The notes under the pieces are model-generated. The model searched no databases. It was given only the letters and a program-made list of their open reading frames with translations, and was not told the DNA's origin. The position numbers and the translations under genes are program-made. Below, one piece after another: positions 24,601 to 36,600 of a stretch of DNA of 64,000 nucleotides (positions within the stretch are counted from its first letter, which is position 1; every line of letters begins with the position of its first letter). The stretch comes from Agapanthus africanus (Eukaryota; Streptophyta; Magnoliopsida; Asparagales; Amaryllidaceae). The stretch lies in NCBI GenBank assembly GCA_030015575.1, contig CM057337.1, positions 334,190,583 through 334,254,582 on the forward strand, given 5' to 3'.

Positions 24601-27600
24601 GGTCGAAGAGAATGATTTGACGAGCATGTCGTCGACGTAAACCTCTATGTTCTTGCCGATTTGTGGCTTGAACATGCGGTTGACCAACCGTTGGTATGTA
24701 GCCCCAGCGTTCTTGAGGCCGAAGGGCATCACCTTGTAGCAGTATACCCCCGGTTCGTTGTGAATGCGGTAAGATCTTCGTCTGCCAGATTCATACGGAT
24801 CTGATTGTAGCCGGAGAAGGCGTCCATGAAGCTCAATAGCTCGTGGCCTGCCGAGCCGTCGACTAGCTGATCAATCCGAGGTAGGGGATAGTTGTCCTTG
24901 GGGCAGGCTTTGTTGAGGTCGGTGAAGTCGACGCACATGCGCCACTTCCTGCTTGATTTCTTGACCAGGACTACGTTTGCTAGCCACTCCGTATAGGGCA
25001 CGTTCCGAATAAAGTCGGCGGCGAGGAGCCGATTTACCTCGTCCTCGATAGCCTTTCGTTTGACCGGAGAGAAGCTTCGCTTTTTCTGTCTGACGGGTCG
25101 GGTTGTAGGATCAACCTCGAGCTTGTGAGATATAATTTTGGGGTCGATCCCAGGCATGTCAGCAGACGCCCAGGCAAACACGTCGGAGTTGTTTATGAGG
25201 AAATGGACCAAGTCATCTTGCCGAGTTCCTATCAGAAGCGACCTGATCTGAACGAGTTTTTCGTCGTCCCCTTCTACGAAGGGGACCTCCGTCAGAGGCT
25301 CCACCGGGGTCCCTCGGACCTCTGTTTGCTCGTCTCGAGTGTCTAGAGAACCCCTGATGTCACCCTCGACATCGTCGACCGGTCTCTCCGATGAAGATGT
25401 TGCGGTGAAGCAAATCTTTGCAACTCGCTGGTCTCCATAGACCTGACCTATCCCGTCCTGGTCGAGAGGGAACTTCTTCGCCAGGTGATAGGTCGATATT
25501 TAAGCCTGGAGGGAGTTCAGCGTGGGGGCGCCCGAGGAGGATATTGTAGGCCGATGGGATTCTTGCTACGATGAATTCCACCGGCAGTGTCCGCGTACGG
25601 TTGGCCTCCCCGATATTGAACTGTAGGGTGATTACCCCTTGTGCCGGGATGGAGTGGTTGGTGAATCCTGAGAGGACGTGAGAGGTTGGCCTCAGGTCTG
25701 CCGAGGCAAGCCCCATGCGCAGGAAGCAGCCGTGGAAGAGAATGTCTGCCGAGCTTCCCGAGTCGACCAGGATCTTGTGCACCTCGTATTGACGGACTCG
25801 AGCCGTAATCACTAGGGGTCGTTGTGGGGCAAGGATATGCCGTGAAAGTCCCCGTCGTCAAAAGTGATTGGCTCGGTCTCCCTTGGCCTCTTCGTCGGTC
25901 GGCTGTCGGCCCCCGCGGCTGGTGTGGGGTGCTGAGTCTCGTATGTACCCGACGTACCCCCGGCCGTCATGACCATGATTTTCGACGAGCCTTGGTTCCC
26001 TTTGGTGAGGTTCTTTACGCCCCGGTGGGGTTGTTTTTGAGCTGCCGTGGAGAGTCTCGCATGCGCGACCCCGTCGAGAGAGGGGGTGCCGGTCGTGCCT
26101 GTAAACAGGCGAGCTGACCGCCACCGCCTCGGGGGGACAGGGGTGCGACGAGACTCGAGGCGAAACTCTCTAGCGTAAGACCTCGGAGCCAAACTTAGCG
26201 GTGCCCACCGGGTTTTCGAGTACGTCGGCCCGAGAAAACCGCTGTTGCCAGAAATGATGAGGCGGCGGTCGGCAGTGCCGACGCGGACGGAGTCTTCTCT
26301 TCCCCTGTAGGGGTCCTGGCCCCGAGGCGGGGGAGCGGCGACTTGGTGGTCTTGCCCCGCCGTTTGGACGCGGATCAGCGCCTCCACAGTAGACGCGAGC
26401 CGGTCTATTCGGCCGGCGAGGGCGTTGATGGCATTCGGCGGAGGAGGTTCGTCCGCGCTTCCGTTGAGGGGGAGGCGGCGGTTGGAGCTTAGATCGTCGT
26501 GATGATCGCTCGCCATTGGATTGAGATTGGAAAGTGAACTTTTGTTTTTGTGGAATTAAGGAGTTCCCACAGACGGCGCCAGCTGACACGATCTGGATTG
26601 CGCCGAGATATTACCTTCCATTGATCTGCTGATGGCGGCGATGGGTGGTTGAGATTGGATCTGGAGGCTGTCGCTCCTGAAGCGTGTGGATCTCAATGGG
26701 TTTGAGGTTGTGGTTGCCGAGCTACCTGCAAGGAAGTCCCGGGGTGGTTGTACCGCCGAAGACCCTCTGACGGTCAAGGTAGGCTAGAGATCCGAGCAGA
26801 GTAACGGTTTAGTGGAGTAAAAATGGCTTACTTGGACCGTCTGAAGAAGGGGTTTATATAGCGGTGGCAGCAGGCAGGGCAGGTGCGAGAATCACGCCGG
26901 CCGTTACGTTCCCGATGTCACGCCCGCGTGATGAGCGGGACCTCCTATTAATGGCGAGACATGCTCGTTAATGGGGGATCGTGGTGGCGTGGAACGGGGG
27001 ATGTGGCCGGCGGAGATCTCGCGCATGGCGAGATTCGCGGGATGGCGGCCTGCAAGTGGTGCTGTTGGTCAGTCGATGAAACCGAGGAAGATGACCTCAG
27101 CGGGAGAGCTCGCGGAGGAGCGGGAGAGCCGAGGTATCTTGGTTCTGCTCGAGAGGCAAGCTGAGAGGGCCGAGGAGGCTCGGGGCCCGTGATAGCTCGG
27201 AGACGAGCTGTAGGGCCGAGGAGGCCAATTGTGCTGGAGGCTCGGAGGTGAGCCAACGTTTGCTTGTAGGACGGGCACAGGAGTGGTCTGGTCGGCCACT
27301 GTAGGTCCTTTCTTGCATGCTCCGGGACACGCCATCTGCTACGTGTCCTGATCTGGGAGATCACCGATATCGAGCATCATCAATTTCTGTTGGTTGGTAT
27401 TATCTGATGGCTTAATATAGAAAGTGTAATTTTGGACTAGATGGTACAGTCCCCCCTCCCCACCAAGCTCCCCCAACAAAAATAAAACACCCCATTTTTC
27501 TTTTCCCTTCCCTTGCTTATTTCCCAATATGCTAATCCTCATCTCCTTAAACATGTTCTTGTTTCGTTCTTTTTGAGCAGCTGCTGACAATTGTTATCTG

Positions 27601-30600
27601 ATATTTTCAGGGGCCATGGGGCATCGGATTTAAATGGTGAAGTGGTTGCTACAGTTTGTGGTGTGGTTGAGCGAGTAAACAAACTTGTCTATGTGCAGGC
27701 ACTTAGGGCTAGGTCCTTTTACTATACCCATCCTCTTTAAGTTTGATGAACTGCCAGCATACCATGATCAATAAAGTGCTCCTACTTAAACCTATGCGAT
27801 GCTTTATATTTTGTGATGAATGAGACTTATCCTGTCAGGTACAAGCCAGAGGTTGGAGATATTATTGTTGGCCGTGTCCTTGAGGTCTCTTCTCATGCTA
27901 ACATATGCTTATATGCCACACATACATGTGCATATTCAATTATACATATATGTACAAACATATTTAACTATTCTATTCGTACATTCATATTTTTTTCCCA
28001 TTTGATATCCATAGGTTATAGCATATTACATGTCATAGATTTTATCATTTCCTAGTTAATTGAGACGAAACAATACCAAACTGATATAATTGAGAAATCT
28101 AAAATAACTATTGGCTATGGCTTTGCTTTTTCTTTTTTTTAATAGACTATATTAACCGAATCTAATTCAAATCAATCAAGATCTCCATCTCATACAACAA
28201 ATCTCCATAGATAGCAATAAAAAGCTATTGATAGCAATTGCTCCAATCAAGAACTCCAAATCTCCATAGATAACAAATACCTATAGATAGCAACTACTCC
28301 AATCAAGATCGACAAATCTCTATATATAGCAACTATGAGCTGAAATTGATTACTAATATTATTATGAATTGATTATAATTGATTTATATTCTTGGCTATA
28401 AAATATAGCCTTTGTACACAACAAATTCATAAAGAAAAATACATTTATTTCTAAATCTTTTTATGGTATTAGAGCTTTGAGTCCAAGCGACCTTTTGATC
28501 CTCAAAATTTCCTTATCCTCTAAAAATTAATGGCGGCTTCCTCAACCTCTTCTTCCTTCACCAATCCTCCTTTTTCCTTTACTCTACCCTCGATTGGAGT
28601 TCGCCTTAACAACACAAAGATCCACTTTAAGTCCTTTCTTTGGGCATATTAAATGCTCAATCATATTGAGGAAATCTCACTTCCCCCTTCTCCGACCTTG
28701 CCTTCTACAGATGACAACATCTAACCCTGAATTCCAGACATGGATCTTGCGCGATCAGCTGGCCCTCGATTGGATCCTCAACTCTGTTGAGGACTCTATC
28801 GTCCCTCAACTCATCGGCATCGGCTCCTCTCATATTGCCTGGACAACACTGGAGCGACGTTATTCTCAGCAAAACCAAGCGCAAGTGATGCGACTCCGCA
28901 ATGAGTTCTTCCAACTCCAAAAGGGCTCCTCCCCTATGATCGAGTGCCTCAATCGTGCCAAGATGATTGTGGATAACCTAGCCGCTATTAGGCGTCCACT
29001 ATCCAACGATGAGATCATCTCCCGTCTCATTTTCGGGCTCGGTTATGACTATACGCAGTTCCGCAAAGCCCTTGATGCCACCGGTGTGTCTCACACCATT
29101 GATTCTCTTCATGGACTTCTCATCGAGGAAGTTGATCAACAACTCGATCATCCTGTTATCATTGTCACCCTCGCGACCTCTCCAATGGAAAATTTTGCTC
29201 ATGCCCTTAATCGCGGTGGAGCCTCAACATTTGCCGGTAGTGATGGCGGGTTTTCTCCAAACTTCTCTAGGAACCGAGGCTATGGTAGCAACGGTGGTGG
29301 TCGATGAAAAGGTGCATTCAGAAGCCTCTCATCAAACTCACTAAAATGTCCGGTATGTGATCGTCATGGTCATACTGCAATGACTTATCGTTTCAACGCT
29401 TCATATCAACTCCGGTCTTCTTCCGGGCTTTCTGTTAACCATCCTCAGGCCAATGTGGCGATTTTACCCAGTCCCGCAACTCTAGCAACATTAATTGGCA
29501 CCCTGACTCGGGTGCCACTCATCATGTGACAAATGATCCAAGCACTTTCTCCACCAAGATCGAATATGGACTTGATCAAGTTCACCTTGGAGATGGCTCA
29601 GGTTTGCTTATTACACACACGAGCACTTCTTTTTTGTCAATAATCGTCGTTTTCTTCTTCATAATACTCTTTATGTTCTTTACATTTCTAAAAATCTCCT
29701 CTGTTGCCAAGTTTATTGCGGATAATAATTGTGTTTTCGAATTTCACCCCTCATATTGTTTTTGGAGGATCGCATCACCAGCCACACACTAATTACAGGT
29801 CATCGTCGTGATGGCCTCTACCGCGTCTCCTCGCGTGATATCTCTTTCCCTTCTTTGGCTCTTCTCGCTTCGACTACACGATCATCCTCTTTGGATATGT
29901 GGCATCATCGCTTTTGTCATCTCGCCTTGGATATGGTCCGCACGATCCTTTCTAAAGCGTCTTCTTTTTCTCTAGGTGAAAATAAGTTGTGCTCATCTTG
30001 CGCCATGAGCAAATGCCATAGGCTTCCCTTTATTTATAGTTTATCTATGTCGTCTTTTCTTTTAGAGTTAATCCATTCGGACATTTGGGGACCTGCCCTA
30101 GTTTCTTCTTGTAATGGCTATCGCTACTATGTTCATTTTCTAGATTATTCTAAATTTTCTTGGTTTTATCCTCTTGTTCAACGTTCTGATGTGTATGATG
30201 TCTTTGTTAAATTTTGCAAACATGTCGAAAATGTGTTAAATACCGAAATAAAATTTCTCCAAACTGATGGCGCGGGTGAATTTCTTTCTCGGCGATTCCA
30301 AACCAAACTCTCTAATAATATCATATGGCATTGCATGTCTTATCCCCACATCCACCAACAAAACGGTTCTGCCGAACGAAAATATCGACACATCGTGGAA
30401 ACTGACCTTTCCCACTTGGACGTTTCACTCAAATTTTGGTCCTTCCCATTTGAGACCGCAACTTATCTTATACATCGCCTTCCCACACCCAACCTAAAGG
30501 GGTTGTCATTTTAGGAACTTCTTTTTCATCGGAAACCTGATAGCACATTTCTCCGCTCTTTTGGTTCTATTTGTTTTCCGCACCTGCGCCCCTACAATCA

Positions 30601-33600
30601 CAATAAACTATAACCGCGGTCCCTCCCTTGCATTTTTCTTGGTTATCCTATGGGTTATCATGGTTATCGTTGTCTAAAACCTGGTTCTGGCCTGATTTTT
30701 ATTGATGTCAATGCCTTCTTCGACCAATATATCTTTCCTTTCCTCACCAAACATACTTTTAGGTCACCGTCCTTACCTCCTTCCTCCATCCATGTGCCAA
30801 GTGATGTGAATATTTTTCCTTTGAAACATCCTTCTTGTGTCTATACAAGTACATCTATTTCGGTCAGGAGTGATGCTGAATCTAATACAGCGAATGATGC
30901 CCAACCCTTGTCGGTCTATCAACGGCGCACCTGCCCGAAGATTGAAGTTGGGGCATCGCCTTCAGCTCCTCTGATGACGACAACTGACGTTGGTGCGTTG
31001 CCCCCGGTCTCTTCGCCACTAACGCCCACTACTGAGACGTTACCTGCACCCGCGGATGTTCCGTCCCTAGCTGTTTACATCGACTGTCACACTCGATGGC
31101 CGCACGTGCTAAGGATGGCACCCTCTGTCCTCGCCTCTTTGTCGCCTCTCGACAACTTGAAGGCATGGAACCAGCAACCTTCACTCAGGCCAACTCCCAT
31201 CCACGCTGGCGTGAGGCCATGGTTGATGAGTATAATGCCCACCTCAGCAATGCCACGTGATGCCTTGTTTCGCCTCCAGCTAATGCCAATATTACATGCT
31301 GCAAGTAGATCTTCAAATTGAAGAAACATGCCGATAGTTCTATTGATCGTTACAAGGCTCGGGTTGTTGCAAAAGGGTTCAACCAGCGCAGGGTGTTGAC
31401 TGTCACGATACTTTCAGCCCGGTCATTAAGCTAGTCACCATCCGCACAGTGCTTTCTCTTGCGGTGTCCGGTGGATGGCCGATCGGCCAACTCGATGTCA
31501 AGAACGCCTTCTTGCATGGCAATCTTGATGAGGTTATTTATATGAAGCAACCTTTGGCCTTCACTGATCATGATCATCCTGAGCATGTGTATCGACCTCA
31601 GCGTTCTCTCTACGGCATCAAGTATGCTCTGCATGCTTGGTACCTTCGCTTGAGCGAGCCGACTATGTGATTTTTATGCTGATCTATGTCGATGACATCA
31701 TCCTTACAGGAAGTCCGGGAGCTCCTTTGCCTTCCCTCATTCAAAGTCTCAGTTGTGAGTTTGCCATGAAGGTTTAGGGGTCCCTTGACCTTCTTCCTTA
31801 GCATTGAGGCTTCTCGCATCCCTACTGGTCTGCTTCCTACTCAGGCCAAATATGTGACTGACCTGCTTCAGTGCACAGACTTCCTCAACTGCATACCTAT
31901 CACCACCCCTGTCGCTACTGCCACTCCACCTCTCTCAAATGGTGTTGATTATCTTCCTCATCCGACCCTGTATCGAAACACGGTTGGGGTGTTGCAGTAT
32001 CTTACTTTGACTAGGCCGGATTTGGCCTTTGCTATTAATCAGGCTTGCCAATCGATGCATGCTCCCAGTGTGCAGAATTGGACCGCCGTCAAACGTATCC
32101 TTTGATATTTTCAACATACTGCCACTTACGGTCTCCATCTCACCGCCGCCTCTTGTTCCCAATAATCGGTTTACACGGATGCCGATTGGGTAGGTGATTT
32201 GATTGATGGTTGCTCTGTTGGCGGCTTCTCGGTGTTTCTGGGTTCAAATCTCATCTCATGGAGCTCCAAGAAACAACGGACCGTCTCTCGTTCGAGTACG
32301 GAGTATACGAAGCTCTTGCTAACGCCACTTGCGAGGTCATGTGGGTTGAAAGTCTTCTTCGTGAACTTGGTATTCCTCACACCGCTCCTCCAACTATCTA
32401 CTGTGATAATATTTCGGCAATCTACTTAACCGTCAAGCCAATTTTTTATGCTTGGACGAAGCACATTGAGATAGATTATCACTTCGTTCGAGAGCATGTC
32501 ACTCGTGGCCAACTGAACATTCAGTTCATTGCATCTCTTTATCAAATTGTGGGGGAGTATTAACCGAATCTAATTCTAATCAATCAAGATCTCCAGCTGA
32601 TACAATAAATCTACATAGATAGCAACAAATACCGATTGATAGCAATTGCTCCAATCAAGATCTCCAAATCTCCATAGATAGCAACAAATACCTATAGATA
32701 GCAACTGCTTCAATCAAAATCTACAAATCTCTATATATAGCAACTATGGGCTGAAATTGATTACTAGTATTATTATGAATTGATCGTAATTAATTTATAT
32801 TCTTGGCTATAAAATGCAGCCTTTGTACACAACAAATTCATAAAGAAAAATTCATTTATTTCTAAATCTTTTTAATTTGCACTTTTAAGTTTCTCTATTA
32901 TCCATCAGTTTGACTTGCACTGCAATTTCTTGTAAAGATTGCCTCGAAGCGGTGGAGACTGGAGATAAATTTCAGTCAGGATGCAGTATTAATGCTTTCA
33001 TCTATGAACTTGCCAGATGGCATCCAGGTATCATGTTGTTTCATAATCTCTTTAACCATAAAACTTCGAATCATACTATAATCTAATTTAACTATGCTGC
33101 TGGTATATCCTATATTAGTCATGTACTGTTATTTAATACAAAATATTGCATCGGATCGGGTTAGAATATTGGCTGTAAATATCAAAAGCATAGCTCACAT
33201 TTAACATATTATCTTTTTGCTAATGTAAATTTGCTGAAAAAGCATGATGAATCTTAGTTTCTCAAATTCACGGAGAACCTTTGTATGTATGAGGAAGGCA
33301 TGCAACCTGTTAAAGTTTAAAGTTTATTTAAAGTTGAAGGAGTGATGGGTTTTTTATAGGTACACAGAAGCCTTTGATATAAGTGGGTTCCAATATTAAG
33401 ACTCAAACCTTGTTGAGCTTTGACTCATCTTATATCTTATACCTATGTGTTTCTTTTGTTGTTTCCAATGTGGGATTATATTTGTAGTCTCATTATTTGG
33501 TTTTTACTTTCAACACAACCAAACTAGAATTGCTCTAACTGGTTGCCTGGAGTAATATTATAAAGATGTGCCTACTTCAATTCCATAAAGACATTTGTTT

Positions 33601-36600
33601 TTGCACTTTATATATTAGCTTTGAGAAAAAAATTATGAAAAACTTGGGTTCTGGTTAAATCTCATACAATTTATTTCTATTTTCAAACTAGAATATTGAT
33701 ATTATTATATGACATCACATAGACCTTTAGTTTGTGAGAATCGTATCAATCTTTAGTTAACATAGTGCTACATCAAATCATGAAACTTACCTATGGGTTT
33801 TGTAATCATTAATTTTTTTTGCTGATTTATTTAAGATCTCTAATGCTGTAAGGTCAAATTTTCTCTTCTCTATCAAGATTCTGTTATCAGTTCTATTGCA
33901 ATGCTAGTAACAATTCAGACATGTCAAACCTTGTATATGCAATTATCTTCGTTGGACTTTTAGGTTTTGATATCAAAAGATTTCTTACAGAATTACCAAA
34001 AGATGATGTATTCATTTCTACTTTCCTTGGTTCAACATGTTGCCTTTCCTACTCATCCTTCTCTTCCAGTTTGTGTTGTTGGCTGCTTTTTGAATAATTT
34101 GAATTTTGTATAGTTGCTCTGAAAAAAGCTGTCAACTTGATTTTTTTTCCCCTGATGTTGCTAGAGACGTAGAACTGCTGTCGACGAACTCAACATGCGC
34201 AGTATCTTTGAAGAAAATGATGTTGTTTGTGTAAGTATTTTCGTACTTGGGCCTTTAAGAATGCACAGAACTCCTTTGTGAAGTACACTGTTATTTCATG
34301 TACATAAATGAAGAAAAATGCAGATTTTGATTATGAAGCTTGTTGTCAAGTGACTAACCCAAAAAAGTAGCATTTACATCCGCTCCAGTAGCCTTAACAG
34401 TGTTCTAAATATCGGGATCGTATCGGTTCCAAAAAATTTATATTGGATTTTAAATATCATGATTTATTTTCTTAAAATCGGACTGTATATTTATTATAAA
34501 TAGCATAAATATAACTCAATATAAATAATTGACTTTCTGAAATGAGTTTTTCCTTAATAGCTTAGTTGTAAAGCGGTCATATTAAGTGATTGGTCTTAAG
34601 TTTTTATATGAATATGATTTTTTTTCTTCTCTCGCGTCTTCGAAAGCAACTCTTTATCTGGATAGCGAATTTCTCATAAAATCATGGTTGAATATTTTAG
34701 TAATTCACGGCTGAATTTTTAAGAAATTGAGACATGAATATGAATTCATGAGAAATTCACAATTAGAGGGAGGGAGAGATTTACATTTAAAGACGAGAGA
34801 AGAAAGAACTTTGGACTTCGTCGAACTTTGGCGGCTTCAAAGACAGAGGAAAGAGCTTCGAAATTAGAAGACGCGGATCTAGGGTTTTGATGAAGAGTCA
34901 TTCTTGATATAGAGATAAGAGTTTTAATTTATGATTTTTAAAGCTTTATTTGACTTTAAGTTATTCTTGTACGGGTCAGGTGGGTCCTGTTCCAATATTA
35001 CCTGGAAACCTATAATAAAATTGACAAAAAAATCGTGATATTTTGACTGATATCTAACAATCGATATATCAACAAATATTAAGATACATTGGCCAATATA
35101 TTTCCAGAATTATAAAAATACATTAAATCAATAAATTGTATCGTTTTCTCTCAATTTCCAATATATCGGTCAATATCCGATCTATATCGACGATATATAG
35201 ATTTTCTAATGAGTGTCCTGATGTTATTATCCAATCATTTAATTTTAATCAAACGGCTAGATGCAGGGGTGTGCATGGGTCAATCAGTTCGGTTTTTGCC
35301 AAAAAATTGACATCAAACCAACCAACTTGTGTAAGAAAACCGAATGGAACCGAACTGAAATGAATCGGTTCGGATTAAATGTTCGGTTCATGGCTAAATC
35401 GTTAAAAAGGAATTAGACCACCTTGTTTCAAAACCAATGAGTCAAAGCTTTACAATATGGAAATACCATGATCTTTTGGAGTTCAAAAGGGCAATGAATC
35501 ATGGTAGCAGAAAATAATTACTATAATTAGAGAAAAATTCCAAATCTGTCATTCCAATATCATGGAGGAGAAAATTAAGGAGCATATGGCATTTATTATT
35601 AATTAGCTACGTTTTCTCTGGCTCTTGAATAAGTGATGCACATGAGATTAGGTTTTCTCAATGGGCTTTTATATGGTTCACCCATATTTTTTGTGGACCA
35701 TTTAAATTACACATATTTTTACCAGTGGCTCATCAGATTACAAGTAGTTAGGTTCGATTCGGTTTAACCAACTAGGAAATTTTCAAACCGAAACCGAACC
35801 GAGCTGCTGTTCAATTAAGTTATTTTTGGTCGGTTTTTCGGTCTGTTATTTAAATTACACAGGCTTTTATACCAATGTATGCTAAAGGTAAATAAACCCA
35901 ATCTTAATATCGAAGCTAAGTCCAACGCGTTGGTCACAACATGCTGTAAAAGGACAAAAACTCTTATGGCCTACAACATAAGGTTAAGGAACTTGCAACG
36001 ATTTGCATATGCAATGTAGATTCTCTCTGGATCTTGGGATATTCGTTGCGATGATCAATGAATCCAATCAAGACAGTTAAGCGGGAGGGATTCGAAACCC
36101 GGGAGCTGGATTGCAAGTACTACGACTAAGAAGAGAATGCCAAAGCATGTTACTTTTGATATAGCCTACATCTCTTTGCCTCAATCCTAATGAAGCCCTA
36201 ATATATATAGGCTAAGGAGACGAGATGAACAGCTAGGATTGGTCGGAGCCCAAACCCTAAACAAAGTAGGGTTCGTCTCCAAGCTTGACTTCGACCCCAC
36301 CCCTTTTGGGTGTGGGCGGCTCTAGGTTTTTGAGATGGGTGGGGTCTCTGATCTCTATTCGCTTACCCACTTCATTCGACGGGTTTGAGCTGGGGTCAGT
36401 GGCCTAAAGTCTAATAGATACATTTTTGGGATGACAAATAAAACATTAATTTAATAAATCAAATGGAAATATCTAGGTGTGCAAATGAAGCTTTCAAATC
36501 ATGATATGAATCAAATATCATTTTTTTATGTATTAGATCATATATCGTAGGCTATGATATTCACTTGGGAAATAACCGAGTTAAGTATATATTAATAATC

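Larger units (their letters stand above)
19528..27382. mobile_element. Ty3/gypsy (Tat-like) unit with inverted LTRs and matched TSD
   Basis: Left end TGATGATGCTCGATATC (+ strand LTR start) and right end the reverse complement of the same LTR start. The 5-mer ATTTC lies immediately outside both ends (19523-19527 and 27383-27387), as expected for one integration event. The internal pol reads on the - strand and is attached to the right LTR through its primer-binding site; the left LTR is fused to the truncated RNase H region at about 23860. A normal element would have two LTRs in the same orientation. A separate LTR-like element (20066-23759) is nested in the left LTR. The two LTRs differ at several percent of sites, so this is an older insertion. 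Confidence 0.8.
15699..27610 (+). other. RRP4 intron 1 (11.9 kb), transposon-filled
   Basis: GTAATC donor and TTTTCAG acceptor. Contains a poly-C run near 15745, a LINE fragment, a foldback MITE and the inverted-LTR gypsy unit with a nested LTR-like element, all listed separately. 17200-18240 and 18700-19520 hold nothing I recognise beyond AT-rich intron sequence and (TA)n/(GA)n microsatellites. Confidence 0.85.
28150..32874 (+). mobile_element. RE1-like Ty1/copia element, decayed, full length
   Basis: LTRs of 314 and 317 bp flank gag, protease, integrase, RT and RNase H in copia order, all with stops or frameshifts. The LTR starts TATTAACCGAAT and ends ATCTTTTTA, not the usual TG...CA. I could not find a clear target duplication (GACTA left, ATTTG right). 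The domain set resembles RE1/Retrofit-type elements with a UBN2 Gag. Confidence 0.85.
27885..32937 (+). other. RRP4 intron 3 (5.1 kb)
   Basis: GTCTCT donor, TTGTAAAG acceptor, phase 0. Mostly occupied by the copia element 28150-32874 in the same orientation as the gene. Confidence 0.88.

Noticed and set aside
35261-35280. CAGGGGTGTGCATGGGTC as a hAT terminal repeat
   Set aside because: Resembles a hAT end, but no inverted partner or 8-bp target duplication was found downstream.
36080-36130. GGGATTCGAAACCCG as a tRNA T-arm
   Set aside because: The rest of a tRNA cloverleaf is absent; an isolated B-box-like palindrome.
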